From NCBI RefSeq assembly GCF_031877795.1, contig NC_133955.1:1984001-2048000 (forward strand): 64,000 nucleotides of DNA. The letters run 5' to 3'. Origin of the DNA: Strix aluco. Its lineage: Eukaryota > Chordata > Aves > Strigiformes > Strigidae. The notes below the pieces were generated by a model. It searched no databases. It saw nothing but the letters and a program-made list of their open reading frames with translations, and was not told where the DNA came from. Every line of letters begins with the position of its first letter. Position 1 is the first letter of the stretch. This document shows positions 1 through 12,400 of the stretch, one piece after another. Position numbers and translations under genes: made by a program.

Positions 1-420
1 CGGCCGGCGTGGCGCGGCGCGGGGCGGGGGCGACCCGGGCGGGGCAGGGAGACAGAGAGGGAGGGGCGGCGCGGCGCGGCGGGAGGGCGCCCCCTGGCGG
101 CGCGGCGGGCGGGCCGTGACATGTGGCCGTGCTGGCTGTGCCCGCAGGTGCCGGGCGCCATGGCCCCCCCCAAGGACATCATGACCAACTCGCACGCCAA
201 GTCCATCCTCAACGCCATGAACGCCCTGCGGAAGAGCAACACGCTCTGCGACGTCACCCTCCGCGTGGAGCACAAGGACTTCCCGGCCCACCGCATCGTC
301 CTGGCCGCCTGCAGCGACTACTTCTGCGCCATGTTCACCAGCGAGGTCGGTGCGCCCCGAGAGCGCGGGCTGCCGCCGGCCCTGGGTGCTCAGCGGGTGG
401 AGGAGGCAGGGCCGCCCAAT
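1..420 (+). promoter_or_regulatory. CpG-island 5' region of KLHL12
   Basis: The first 150 bases are almost entirely G and C with many CpGs, and the GC-rich character continues through the first coding exon. No TATA box is visible. A possible splice acceptor (cccgcag) ends at 147, thirteen bases before the ATG, so position 148 may be the start of an exon preceded by a non-coding 5' exon outside the window. The true transcription start cannot be seen. Confidence 0.6.
160..345 (+). CDS. KLHL12: KLHL12 coding exon 1
   Basis: Encodes residues 1-62, the N-terminus and the first half of the BTB domain ([27 protein letters not shown]). It ends in phase 0 after TSE, with a GTCGGT donor at 346. The human protein continues LSEKGKPY, which is found at the start of the next exon 5.6 kb away. 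Confidence 0.95.
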
Positions 421-3400
421 GCTCGGGCTGCTCTCTGTCAAGCTGCTTAGCAGCTGGGCCTGGATCCCCTCGTGGTGGCCCAGGATCCCCTCGTGGTGAT
501 CCTGGAGCCTTTGGGATCCCCCCATGGTGGCCCAGGGTCTCTCTGGAGCTCCTCTTGGTGGCCCAGGATCCCCTCATGGTGGCCCTGGAGCCCTCTGGAG
601 TCTGTCCTGGTGGCCCTGGATCCCCTCGCGGTGATTCTTGGTCTCCTCATGGTGGCCCCAGAGCCCTTTATCATGGCATGGTGGGAGTTAGAGGCTGCAG
701 TTGGGACAGTGGTCCTGAATCATTGTCTGCTGCATGACCAATGTGTGCACCAGAGAGCTGCCAGGCTGAGCTGGCAAACTGGAAGGCTCTGATACATTTA
801 CTGATTTTTTTTCTAGTTGTGTCTTAGTGGTCTTCATGCTTCTGGGCATCTCTCTTGCCAAGGGTGCCAGCCCTAGTGCAAGGCTGTTCGAGCTGTGGTG
901 TGTGCCTTAGACCGGGTGGTGAATTAAGGCAGCCCTTTAAAACTGAAATGGAGGGTATTTCACTCATGTTCTGGTCTCTGTTTCGCACTGCCTGATCAGC
1001 TGGTACGTGTTGGGTTGTGCTGTTGCTCTTGTGAAGAAGATGTAACCTTCAGCACTGGGGTTGGGGGTGACACTATAAGCCCCTGGTTGCTCTACTTGGC
1101 AAATCTCGGTTGTGAGGACATTTGCTCTCACAGTACTTACTGTATTCACTCGCAGTACCTGCATGCTGTTTTTCTGAATCACTGAAAGGTAATATTTGAG
1201 CTAAAGCTAGCACTCATTCGTGTTGTTAAATGTGAGATGCTTTGCCTGGCTTTGTCTTTTATAAGTTTGAATCAATCTTTGTGGCTTCTTCTAGAAGATG
1301 CCTTCCTTATCCTAGCAACTTCCCTATTAGCAGGGAGAAAAATTACTAAGTAGCTCAAAGGTCCTAGAGACCTTCCTGCTAGCCCAGTAGTCCTTGCAGG
1401 AGAGAATAGTTTTCTTCTTTGTTTTATCCAGCAATGAACAGCGTTGGCAGAGCTGTCTGTGTGCCTCCTTCTTTCAATGCTGTGTTGGGTGAGCAGGTGG
1501 CTTAGTTTTTATAGTCCTGTGCAAAGCAACCAAAAAAAGACATGTGGACTGACCACATACCAGTATATTTTCTGTCCATGTCTTCATGAAATTTGTAAAT
1601 TTTTCAGGTTTATGCTCTTTCTCTCCATAACGGAAATGTAATTTTTTTTTTTAAAAATACAAAGAGGAAATTCAGTCCCTGCAGGCTGAAGTTCTCTATT
1701 TACCAGTAGCTTCAAGGTGCACAACAGTATAGCGGTCTGTCTCTGCTTCTTTGTGTTTGCCTCTAAGTTCCTGACAATGCTTTTGGCTTCCTGGACTTTA
1801 ACTAGGCACTCTACAGAGATCTGATCACTCTGCTACAGAACATTCTTTGTGGTTGCTAACAAAGGCTGAGGGTTGGTATACTTGGGGCCTAAGCTGAGAT
1901 CGTCTCTCATTTTGACTGTAACATTGTAGTGACCTTTTTCAGTAATTCTTCCTAGAAAAATAAGTGCATCCAGTGAGCATGGTTGCTCAGTCTCTCACAC
2001 TCCCAAATTGCCGCTGCTTTTAAGGGTTTTACTTCTTTTGCTTAGTTTGTATTTCTTCCAAATTTTCTTTTTTGTATGGAAACCCCAAAATGCCAAACCT
2101 GCCAAGTGGCACGCACAATTACTGAGTGTTTGTGGGAGAGCATTCATTCCAAGAAATGACAGCTTGGTCAGCCTCAGAGTGGACCTGCTTCCTACGTGTG
2201 TCAGCGCCCAGCGTGTTGGTGAGTGTAGTGGGACAGCAGCTGGGCGCTCTCCAGATGCTTGTGGGTACAGAGTGTTTTGGCCATGGCTGTAACTTGAGGG
2301 AACTCAAAATGCTGTACTGCATAACGGACTGACAGTCTCTGCGAGAGCTTCCTTCGTATTTCATCGCTTGCCTCCTGCGAGTTTGGGGGCTGCTTGGCTA
2401 GGTGTAATGTGTGGCTTTTGTCGGGCTTGGGCTACACTGGGCTTAGCTCAGAACTGACTCTGTCAGTCACGATGTTACATCTGTGCAAGGCCAGAGTAGC
2501 CCTGAGACTGTCATCAGAGATTATCATCATAAGGGACTGCGTTTGCCCATCCATGTGTCTCTAGTGTCCTTCCTTCTCTCACTTCTGACGTTTACATTTA
2601 CTTTAAAAAGTTCTCAGTCTTACTTAGTATTAATTTCTTCCCGTTTTCTATTCCCATTCTCCAGAATGAGGAGAAGCCACTGATCACCTGTTGAACCCCT
2701 GGCTTTGACAACACGTTTCTCTGCCCTGTGCTGAGTATTGTGGGAAAACTGAAATGCCTGTCTGTGTTACCAACAGTGTTCTTCCTTGTAGTGAAAATCA
2801 AAGTGCAGTTTTAGCAAATGCTCCCCTGGATCCTAGTTGTGCATGGTCATTTCTTCTTTGGACAAGTTGGCATAATTTGGGATGCTTCAAGAGCTGATTG
2901 TTGGCTCCACCTCAGAAAGAAACTAGTCTGTCTTCTCTTGGAGGGTATGTTCTAGAAATTAAAGGGATTTTTCCCCCTAGAATGTGGAAAATAATCTCCT
3001 TATTCTGAAAATAAACAACTTCTGCTTCCAGGTTCTTACATGGTCACCTTCACTGTATTGTGAATGCCTTCCAGAATGCAGTGAGCCACACAGTAGCACT
3101 GTCATGCCAGCATTTCTTTTCTCTTATAGGTGAGAAGAAATTGGAGGGGTTTATTACAGTATGCTTTTGTGTATCTGCATTAGTGAAGGCGAAAACAAGA
3201 AATGGCCTTGGATAAGAAAGTGGTTCCAGAATTTTAGGCCCATTCTCCTGCAGAGTGAGTTGCATGATTTATGGATGGAATGTCAGACAGCAACATTATG
3301 TTTCACAACAGAGTTATGACCTACAGCCCCTGCTCTAAGTTGGCTTTCAGCACCTTAGGCATCCTGGGGTAAAACCCCTGATGTCTCCAAGTGACTCCCC

Positions 3401-6400
3401 TTAATTATAGGAATGTATTTCCCCTTAATTATAGGAATGTATTTTCCTGGATGCTCCAGTTGATTTCTGGATCTGTTACTGCTGCATACTTTTTATGACG
3501 TGTTAGAAATGTGCTTGTATTAGGGAGTATCAATCCCTTGTGGCTTTACTTGCTGCTGGTTAGCAGAACTCAGATATTAAACAACAAAGAGAGAAACTAA
3601 TCTGAAATTCTAACAGCAGAGATGCAGAGAGATGTCTCGTACCACTAAACTCCTGCAAAAGGGAAGCTGCTTGTGCTGTGCTTTGATTAGCATTGTATGA
3701 CCATAATTTTGCATTATTTCTGAGTCCAAATATGTGGATGTATTGATGATAAAAGAGGGACTCCGTCCCAACAGCACAGCACTAAGCACTGTACACAGTT
3801 CCCTTAACACTGCATATGCAGTCTGGAGCTACAGCTCAGAGTCTTCATGGGATGTTCAGAATCAAGCTGTCTCCACTCTGAGATCCTTCTTTAAGGTATG
3901 ATGCTGGGGTCCCAACTTATTCTGCATCACATACGTTATGTGGAGTTACTTGAAATATTTTCTACCTTCCAAGCAATCTTAGCACGTGAGTAAACTGAGC
4001 CAAATAACAACGAAGTAGTGGAGCACAGCAGAAGTACAAGGGAGATGGGAGCTGATTGTCTCTGTGGTATTAGTGTTGTCCCCATAGTTTGTGTTTTGGT
4101 CAATAGTATAAAGAGAGTATGTGCATGGCTGATTATTGATTACTGAATATTGGTTGTGGGGACAGGAGCTTCATTACCAGCTCCAGGCCAATCTGTGAGG
4201 AACAGATGTCTACAGCTTCTACCCGATGCAGGGTAATACATTACCAGGAGGTCTGGTGCCCTTGTAGTCTCCTGTCAATAGATGTTTGTAACTTCTTATT
4301 CTTTCTTCTAAACATGTATGCTCTACATCTCCGTTTGCTGTTGGAATCATATGAACATCTTGTCTGATCAGTTCTGACCTTCGGTGACATCTGTATCCTT
4401 TATCTGTTGTACCAAACAGCTTGGTCTTGTTTGGGGAATGTTTTGTCTAGCCCAAGTTAGGAACTCATTTTAGCTTCTCAATACAATGCGTGGCCTGTCA
4501 TACAGCAGGTCAGACAAGGTAATTTGCTGTTCCGTTCTGACTCTGGATGCCATAAAGTTTGTTCACTATGTCAACAGACTTGAAAGGCCTCTTCCCTCAA
4601 ATTACTTTGAGTATCACCATTGCCTCTTGAGTTTCTCTTTTCTACTGTGAAGTGTATCTCTCTGCATCATAGAAATGGCTCAGTCTCAGCAGAGACATCT
4701 TCCCTTCTGTGGTGTCATTGACTGCCTCTGCAGGAATACCCTTGACTGCTCTTATTTTCTCTACTTCTGTATTACCTCCTTTTTCCCCAACTGTGGCAGA
4801 TTCTAAGCCAAGTGATCATGCTTTGATCATACTTTCTGTTCGTTGAGTCTCTCCTCAATCTGTCTGTGACCAACTTCAGGCTCATTCTTGGCAAGAAAAG
4901 TCATGGGCTTTCATTGGAGTCGTGCTTGCACTGACACTGACTGGTTCTTCAACAGTCTTGGGGGAGAAGGTGGTCGGTTTTGCAGCCTGCTGCATGGAGA
5001 CATCCTTCTGTCGAGGTCGCTTCGTGTTGACGAGCTTGCAGCTATGTGCAGGGTGTGATTAGTGAGTCCACCTGCTAGCCCATTGTTCATGACCATCAGA
5101 TGCTGTGCCAGCAGCTTTGTGATGGATGCATTGAACCACAAAGCTGATGCTTTGTGAAATATAATCTCAGTTTTGTACCTACAGAGGTGCAAATTTAGTG
5201 GATTTGCAGAATTTACCATTCCCAAAGATTGCCTGTTAAGAGGGTAACTTTCCTTGGAAAAAAGAATTTTTCCAAAATTACTTATCTTAGAGGTGATAAA
5301 AGGGTCAGGGAACAAAGCTGGGATTGTGTAAGTACCATCACTGTATGTACTGTCATTTTACTTTCAAATGTTTAAGCTAAACCTACCCTTAATCTTTAAC
5401 TCTGAACTTTCTGGCCTATAAATAGTCATTCTTTTTAGGAACCTTCCCCATAAGTTTGCAGAATGGATCAGGAATTGAACAGTTAGGAAAGATTTTTATT
5501 TGGTTTGGTTTTAGAGCGGAGTGGTGAGGTGGGCACTCTACGTAAACTGCAGCATGTCAGACACATCCAGCCCAGGAAGGAATCCCCCTGGACTGGTCCC
5601 TGTAGTAAAGCTTGGAGTTACTGCAAGGAGGAGAGAGTTTAGTTGTCTTGCACGTGTAATTTCTGCTATCTCTGATCTCAGCTTGCTCATTTACAATGCA
5701 GTTTGACTGTCCTCCCGATCCATAATGAACTTTGTCTCTTACTCACCCTATAAGTGAATTCTGTAGGGAAATTCTCTCCTTCCCCTTATCCTTTCAGCGA
5801 GCACAAGAAGAGAAAGGACAAATCTCTGTTGAAACCTCTCTGATGGATCACATTTTAAAAAAACTGCTGAGCATTGTTGACTTTTTGATCACATTACTGG
5901 AGAATAAACCTTTGTATCCCTTCTAATCTACAGCTTTCAGAGAAAGATAAACCCTATGTAGATATCCAGGGACTGACAGCCTCCACCATGGAAATCCTGC
6001 TAGACTTTGTATATACAGAAACTGTTCACGTGACAGTAGAAAACGTCCAAGAATTGCTCCCAGCGGCATGTCTGCTTCAGCTGAAAGGTAATTGCTAAGT
6101 ATCAGCACAAATTGTACAATTGCTGCTGTTTAGAGATTTCATTTGTCTGACCTTCTGTTAATGGAAGACAGATTGTGGGAGGCATGATATTTATAAGTAT
6201 TTATGGGAAACTTCTTCTGTTGTCTTGCGTGCTGTGGTCTCATTGGTAGAGGAACTGACTTCTGTGGGAAAAAAGATAATAAACCAGGTTATCATTCCAT
6301 GCTTTGGGCTGCTGTATTTCTGCATGAGAATTCCCAAGAGGAATTGTGGGCTGTAGAGCACATAAATGTTACAGCTCAGTCAACTTGTAACAAGAAGCAA

Positions 6401-9400
6401 ATCCTAGATGTCATTTGACCTGCCATCACAGTATGTCTGGGTCAGTGCACGTGCACCTGTGGAGCTATCCCAGGCAGTTATCCCAAATCCCAGGCAACTA
6501 TCAAGAAGACATTGGAGAAAACCTAGAAATCTGGTACCATATCCACTAGCATATACATCTCTTGTTTATAATCCATGAAGCTGAGTACAACTCACATTTG
6601 AGTCTTTTTCTAGTATCAGATTTAATTTTTGCATTTAAATAGAACAGTCAGAGATCAGAACAGCTCCAACACATGGTCTACTGCTTAGTGTTTTCACGTC
6701 CCTCCAAAGAAATATTTGCATGTGTGTGTTTCTGTAGTATTTTTAAGCTTGTTATTTGAGTTGGATTTTCATTATTGTTTAGAACTTTCTTTTCTGAAGC
6801 CCTTTCCAAAGCAGTGGATTGGTAGTAAGCATGCAGTGCTCATTCACCCCTCCAATTTTCCGTAGGTGTGAAACAAGCTTGCTGTGAGTTTCTAGAAAGC
6901 CAGCTGGATCCATCAAATTGTTTGGGCATTCGGGATTTTGCTGAGACACACAATTGTGTTGATCTAATGCAAGCTGCAGAGGTCTTCAGCCAGAAACATT
7001 TTCCAGAGGTGGTTCAGCATGAAGAGTTTATCCTCTTAAATCAAGAAGAGGTTGAAAAGCTCATCAAGTGTGATGAAATTCAGGTAAAACCTGAAAAGTA
7101 CCATTACTGTGCAAAGCATTGAAGTAAAACATTGAAACCAGTCAGAAATTAGTCCATATTAGGGTGGACTTCTCACACAGTTCCTGAATTTGAAATTTAA
7201 TTTCCAAGAAGCTTCTTCTAATTTTTTTAACCATGTAATCTGAAATTCATCAGTAACATGTAGCTTCTATGTAAGAATTTGTTGTCACACAAGTGTTTCT
7301 TTCAAGTAACACAGTCACAGTTAGTTACGTCTGCAGAGTTCTTGTTCCCTCATCTCCTCCTTTCCCAGGAGGAGCTTTCAGAGGTTACAAAGACAAGCTG
7401 TCTCAATGCCTACATTTCAGAAATACCCCCAAGACTTTAACTTCTATTTGTAGACCTTTGCATGATACTCAGCAGCACAAGGAATGCATATGTCATCCCA
7501 GGCATTTGGGTGTCCTCTGCTTTTACAAGCAGCAGAATTCATGATGATGCAGGGTAGTCTGATTCTTCAGGGAGTTGTATGCAGATTTATTTCCCTTGAG
7601 GTTGGTTTCTGGAGGATTTACTATTTGGCTGGAACCTGTCAAATACTTCTTTTCTAAATTTTCTATGAATAAGTTGAACATTCCTTGGTAATGAGGAGGG
7701 GACTTTATTTTTTTTATTGAGATGGACTTTGTCGAGAGTTTGCTTCAGTTTTAAAAGAAGTGATTGAAGCAGTCGCTGTTCGGAGTTCACAGTAACATGA
7801 ACTCTTAGAAGCAAACCAATATAAGTGATATCATTGGTGGAACTCCTGAAAAGCCAATATAGGAGTAGCCAGAGGAAAATTCTGGATGTATGCCTTGAAA
7901 GCAGCCTTCAGCCAAGCTGACATCCTCTCATTAATAAGCCTGCTTGAGAAAGAGCATGCAAGGTAGCAGTGAAGGACCCTGGCACAGGCTAAGGTCAGCA
8001 GTGGAGAAAGGCTGAGTGTGTTTGGTGTTTAACAAGCCACAGCTTTAATGTCGTGAGGGTTTGAGCTTATGTGGTGAGTACTGTCCTTCTGAACAGTGAA
8101 GAGAAAATAATGAGGAACTTGAGAATGACCCAGCCAAACTAATCAGGTGATCCACACAGGCAAAGTAAAATTAGTTGTGGATTGGAAGGACTGGTTCAGG
8201 CCTTGCAGACACACAGTGAGGTGTAATACCTTAAGAAGGTGAAGGGAGCAAATCCAGCTGTTGCTGTGTCAGTGCAGAGGTGATGTGCTGTATCAGAGGG
8301 TACTGAGCGAGCACCGCTGGAAAATCCCCTGGCTGTTCGCGAAGTGTAACGGCAGGTTCAAACTGTGATGCTGTGTTTAGTCTTACTCATCGTTTATCAG
8401 AAAACAGAAATGATTTCATGAACAACAAAACTGTTAAATATATCAGAAGATAGTCAGTTAGGGAGGGAATAAAACAATGTGGGATTATCACATTTAAGAA
8501 GGAGGTGGGGAAAATTGGAAACAACAAAGTACTCTGCTCTCCTTTTGTGAGCTCTAACTGTCCTTTCCCTGTAATTCAAATAGAAAGAGGCCATTTCAGA
8601 TTACACTGTAACAAATATAAATCAATGGCTTGGAAGAATTGCCTTACATAATTAACCTCTGTGGCTCCCTGCTTCAGAACATTCAGCAACAGACAGCTTG
8701 AAACTGAACTTCAAAGTGGACCAGTCATATTTCAGCGGGAAGGCTCATTCCTCTTATTACAGTATCTCCTTTTATCTTCATATTTAATAAGAGTTAACAG
8801 ACCTCATGATAATGAATTCATGTCTGATTTGCTTTTATGTTGGATGATCTGAAGACATGCAGAAAGAAAACCAAGCCTAAATAATATATTACAGAGCTCT
8901 TTACAATTCTTTTGCTTTCGGTAATCACAGATGTCCAGAGCAGGTTCTCTAAAAGTGTCAGATTTAGATGGTTTAGTCAGTGTAATCTCTGGAAGTGGTG
9001 TAAGCAGCAGTATGTGCTGGTCCTAAATGGAGAGAGAAATAAACTAGTCACAAAATAAAATAAACAGTAGAAATAAACAGTAACTTTCGTGCCCTGGGAT
9101 TCTCCACTATGAAATCCTGTTGTTGATAGTTTCTTAAGTGTGGATTGAAATTTTAAAAAAACCTTAAAGGCACCTGGTATGGCTTGGGTGTTAAAGGGGC
9201 AGTGCAGGGGCATGGGGCTGCAGGGGGTTAAGCGAGACACTGCTCCGTAAAAAGGAAAAGTGATCCTGATCATCTTTATGATGGTACTTTACCTTTTGCA
9301 GAACCGTAACTCCTGCTGTGCTGAGAAGCCAGGGGAGCTGCCCTGCGAGTTACTGCCTGTCACTGCACTCTCTCAGCAGGGCTGGCTCCCAGCTTCTGGC

Positions 9401-12400
9401 TCTGCTGGGCACCATAAAGCTCATTTTTCTGGCACTGATACTGCCAGTTGTTGATCTCAGCTGTAAGGAAAAAAACAAATGCAGTTTTAAGGAAAAGAAA
9501 GTGAGGGAATTTCATAGTGCTTGCAAATACAGCTCATGTGAATTTCCATAACAGACTCTTACTTGAAATGTCCTGCTCCCTCGCTAGCTGTGAAGCAGTG
9601 TCAACAGGCTGGAAGTTGTCTGTTCCATGGCAGTAGCTGAAATATTATCCTGAGGTCTGATCAGTCTGTGCCTCCTCTTTCCAGGTGGACTCTGAAGAGC
9701 CGGTTTTTGAGGCAGTTATAAACTGGGTGAAGCACTCGAAAAAAGAACGGGAAGCATCCCTGCCAGAACTGCTGCAGTACGTGCGCATGCCGCTTCTCAC
9801 CCCCCGCTACATCACAGACGTCATCGACACCGAGGTACCGGCAGCTCGGGCCCATGGACACAGAACAGCTGGGAGCCAGCATCTGTCTGGGATTGCCTGT
9901 CCCCTGGTTACGCCCCTGCTGCCCTAACAGAACGTGTTAAAAGCTGCTCTCTCTGCTGGTGCTTTTTGATGCTGACAGTATGGAGTTGTCCCTGCTCAGC
10001 TGGAGTGCCCCGTTTTACTCAGCAGCAGTTTGCTGTGCCAGCAGTTAGAGCACCCTGCTTTTCAGCTGGGAGAGCGCCCCATCCAGAGCAATTAGTCACT
10101 CGTCTCCTCTGATATATGCAGCACCTTCCTGTTGTCATCCGTTATAGTCTCTAACAAGTCCTTTCTGCCTGTCGGTGGTGGGCACTAGCAGGTCTCCTCT
10201 AGGCTGAAGGCTGCTGATATGTGATCCTGGGGAGGAAAGGGCTCCTCAGAAGTTGTTTTAGGGGCAGATGGCAAGCACGTACCTTTGAATAAGAAGGTCC
10301 AGGGCCAATACACAGCTGAGAACCGTCTCTAGTCCTGCTTCTTTTTGTGGCTAGGGTGTTGCAGAGGCAAACCAAAACGTGGATGGTAGTAAGAGATAAT
10401 TAAGCTTTTGCGATGGAATTTTAATTCCAAAGAGGAAGTGGTGCTGACCCCATGCGAGGTTTGACAGGAGGGCACAGAGAGGTTCAAACCAGTGTTCTGG
10501 TTTCATGGTGATGTGAGGTCATCGGTGGTTACTAGCCCTTGTCACCTGACAGGTGCTGAATGTTGAATGACAGACTTCTCTACGTATGGAAATGGCTGAT
10601 TTAGCAACATTCATCTCTAATGTGATAAAGCTGCTTTTTACAGATGCTCTTAAATAAGGGCCACTAACAAGCAGTTAATTGTGCCAGAGCTAAAATATGT
10701 CTAGTCAGATTGTTATGGTCCATTTTAAACTGAAATTGAAGCTAATGCAAAAGGGACTGGTACCAAAGCAATTAGATCTGTTCCAAAACCAGCCTAAGAT
10801 AGTGTGTATACGGGGCCTCAGCTTTCTTACTGCACAGGATGGCCTCTCCAGTCTGGAAGTGACACACACTGGTGGGACATCATCATCTCAGGGCAGCATG
10901 GAGAGTAGTGTTGGCCCTGTGTGGCATCATCTGCTCTGAACACCCTGGCCTTCTTGCACAAGCACCAAGAACTTGTAAAAATAAATCTTACCATATTGCA
11001 GCAGCATATAGCACCCAACACCCGAAGGGAACTGAACGCTGAACATTCAGGGGAGGCTGGTCCAGGCCTTCAGCCAGGGAGGGAAATTACATGGCATTAT
11101 GCAAGGAGGAGATGAGACAGTCCTTGGGCTGCAGTGCCTCCTGCTTCTTTCAAAGATGACCTCACTGCTTCTGTTGTCTCTTCATAGCTCCGTGTCCCAT
11201 GTGCACAAGGATCAAGCTAATAGATCCAGTTAAACTGCTCTGTTGTGCTGTGCTCCTTGTTTCTTCTTTGATGGCAGGTGCATGCTGAGAGTTGATTACG
11301 TGGGGCAGATCCAGCCAAACTGATTCCAAGTGTAGTTTCACTGCCAGTCGCCCTTCTCAGACATACTTCTGCTGGCTTAAATGTAACAGAAGTGGCTTTT
11401 CCTTAGTTATCCAATACAGATGTTTTCATTAGGGAGCAGTGCAGTGCAGTGCCAGACTTTGTGTGAGAATTGAGCCGTATCTTTTCAGCTGTGGTCCAGT
11501 CTTAAGTTGTCTTTGCATTTCCTTGCATGCAGTATTTGCACCATGACACTACTAGCAACAGCCTGCACACAAGTCATTTTTATGCTGTCTGAACTGACAA
11601 GAGTTGGCTTTAGGACAGTTCTTATGGGGGATCTTAAAATACATTGCATGTACCAGTGACTCATGTTTTTCCTCAGCCTTTTATACGATGCAGTCTGCAG
11701 TGCAGAGACCTTGTAGATGAAGCTAAGAAATTTCATCTTCGACCCGAGCTCCGGAGTCAGATGCAAGGACCCAGGACAAGAGCACGTCTAGGTGAGCAGC
11801 AAAGGAAAGGACACTGAGAAGCTCTGGGGCACGGGCAGGTATTGTATTTATTATACACCGTGTCTAGTGCCTTGTAATTGTACTGAAGTGCTTCACATGA
11901 GCCACTTGTCAATCCACAGTCCCCAGCGTTACAGAAGGGTAAAGGACAAAGGTATGGTTTTTTCAGAGCACAACTGCTTAATGGCAATGTGGGGACTAGC
12001 TGGTTGCCTTTAATTCCAGGCCTCTGTTGAAACCATAAAACCAGTTTCCTGAGTTGTTGGCGCCTCCAGATACGTTTGTCTCAGTATGCAGCTGTCCAGG
12101 AACTGTGGGAAGAGTTTCTTCCTGTCTAAAAGGCAGGTATCAGTATCAGAAACAGAAAGAGCTGCAAGGTGAGAGACAGCTGTGTTGCGGTGAAGATAAG
12201 TTTTCAACAGGGAACCTGAGAGGGGAAGGCACAAGGAGGGAGATGGGGCAGTCCCTTTTTCCTTTCAAAGATACTTTTTTTTCTTTTTTCCCTAGCCTGG
12301 TTAAGGCAAATAAATGATGATTTCTTCCTCTATTTCAGTAACTCCTACCAAGCAGTCACTGAATTGTTAGGAAACTGCACTTGAGAGCAACATAAACAGT

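Larger units (their letters stand above)
346..5933 (+). other. KLHL12: KLHL12 intron 1
   Basis: A 5.6-kb GT-AG intron between BTB exons. Apart from the minisatellite near its 5' end and a 24-base duplication at 3396, I see no coding or RNA gene in it. Its ORFs, including one of 134 codons on the minus strand (4911-5315), show no recognisable family. Confidence 0.8.

Noticed and set aside
123-737. 204-codon ORF overlapping KLHL12 exon 1
   Set aside because: Shadow frame of the coding exon continuing through the stop-free minisatellite.
4911-5315. 134-codon minus-strand ORF in KLHL12 intron 1
   Set aside because: No family resemblance and no splice or promoter support. Intronic chance ORF.
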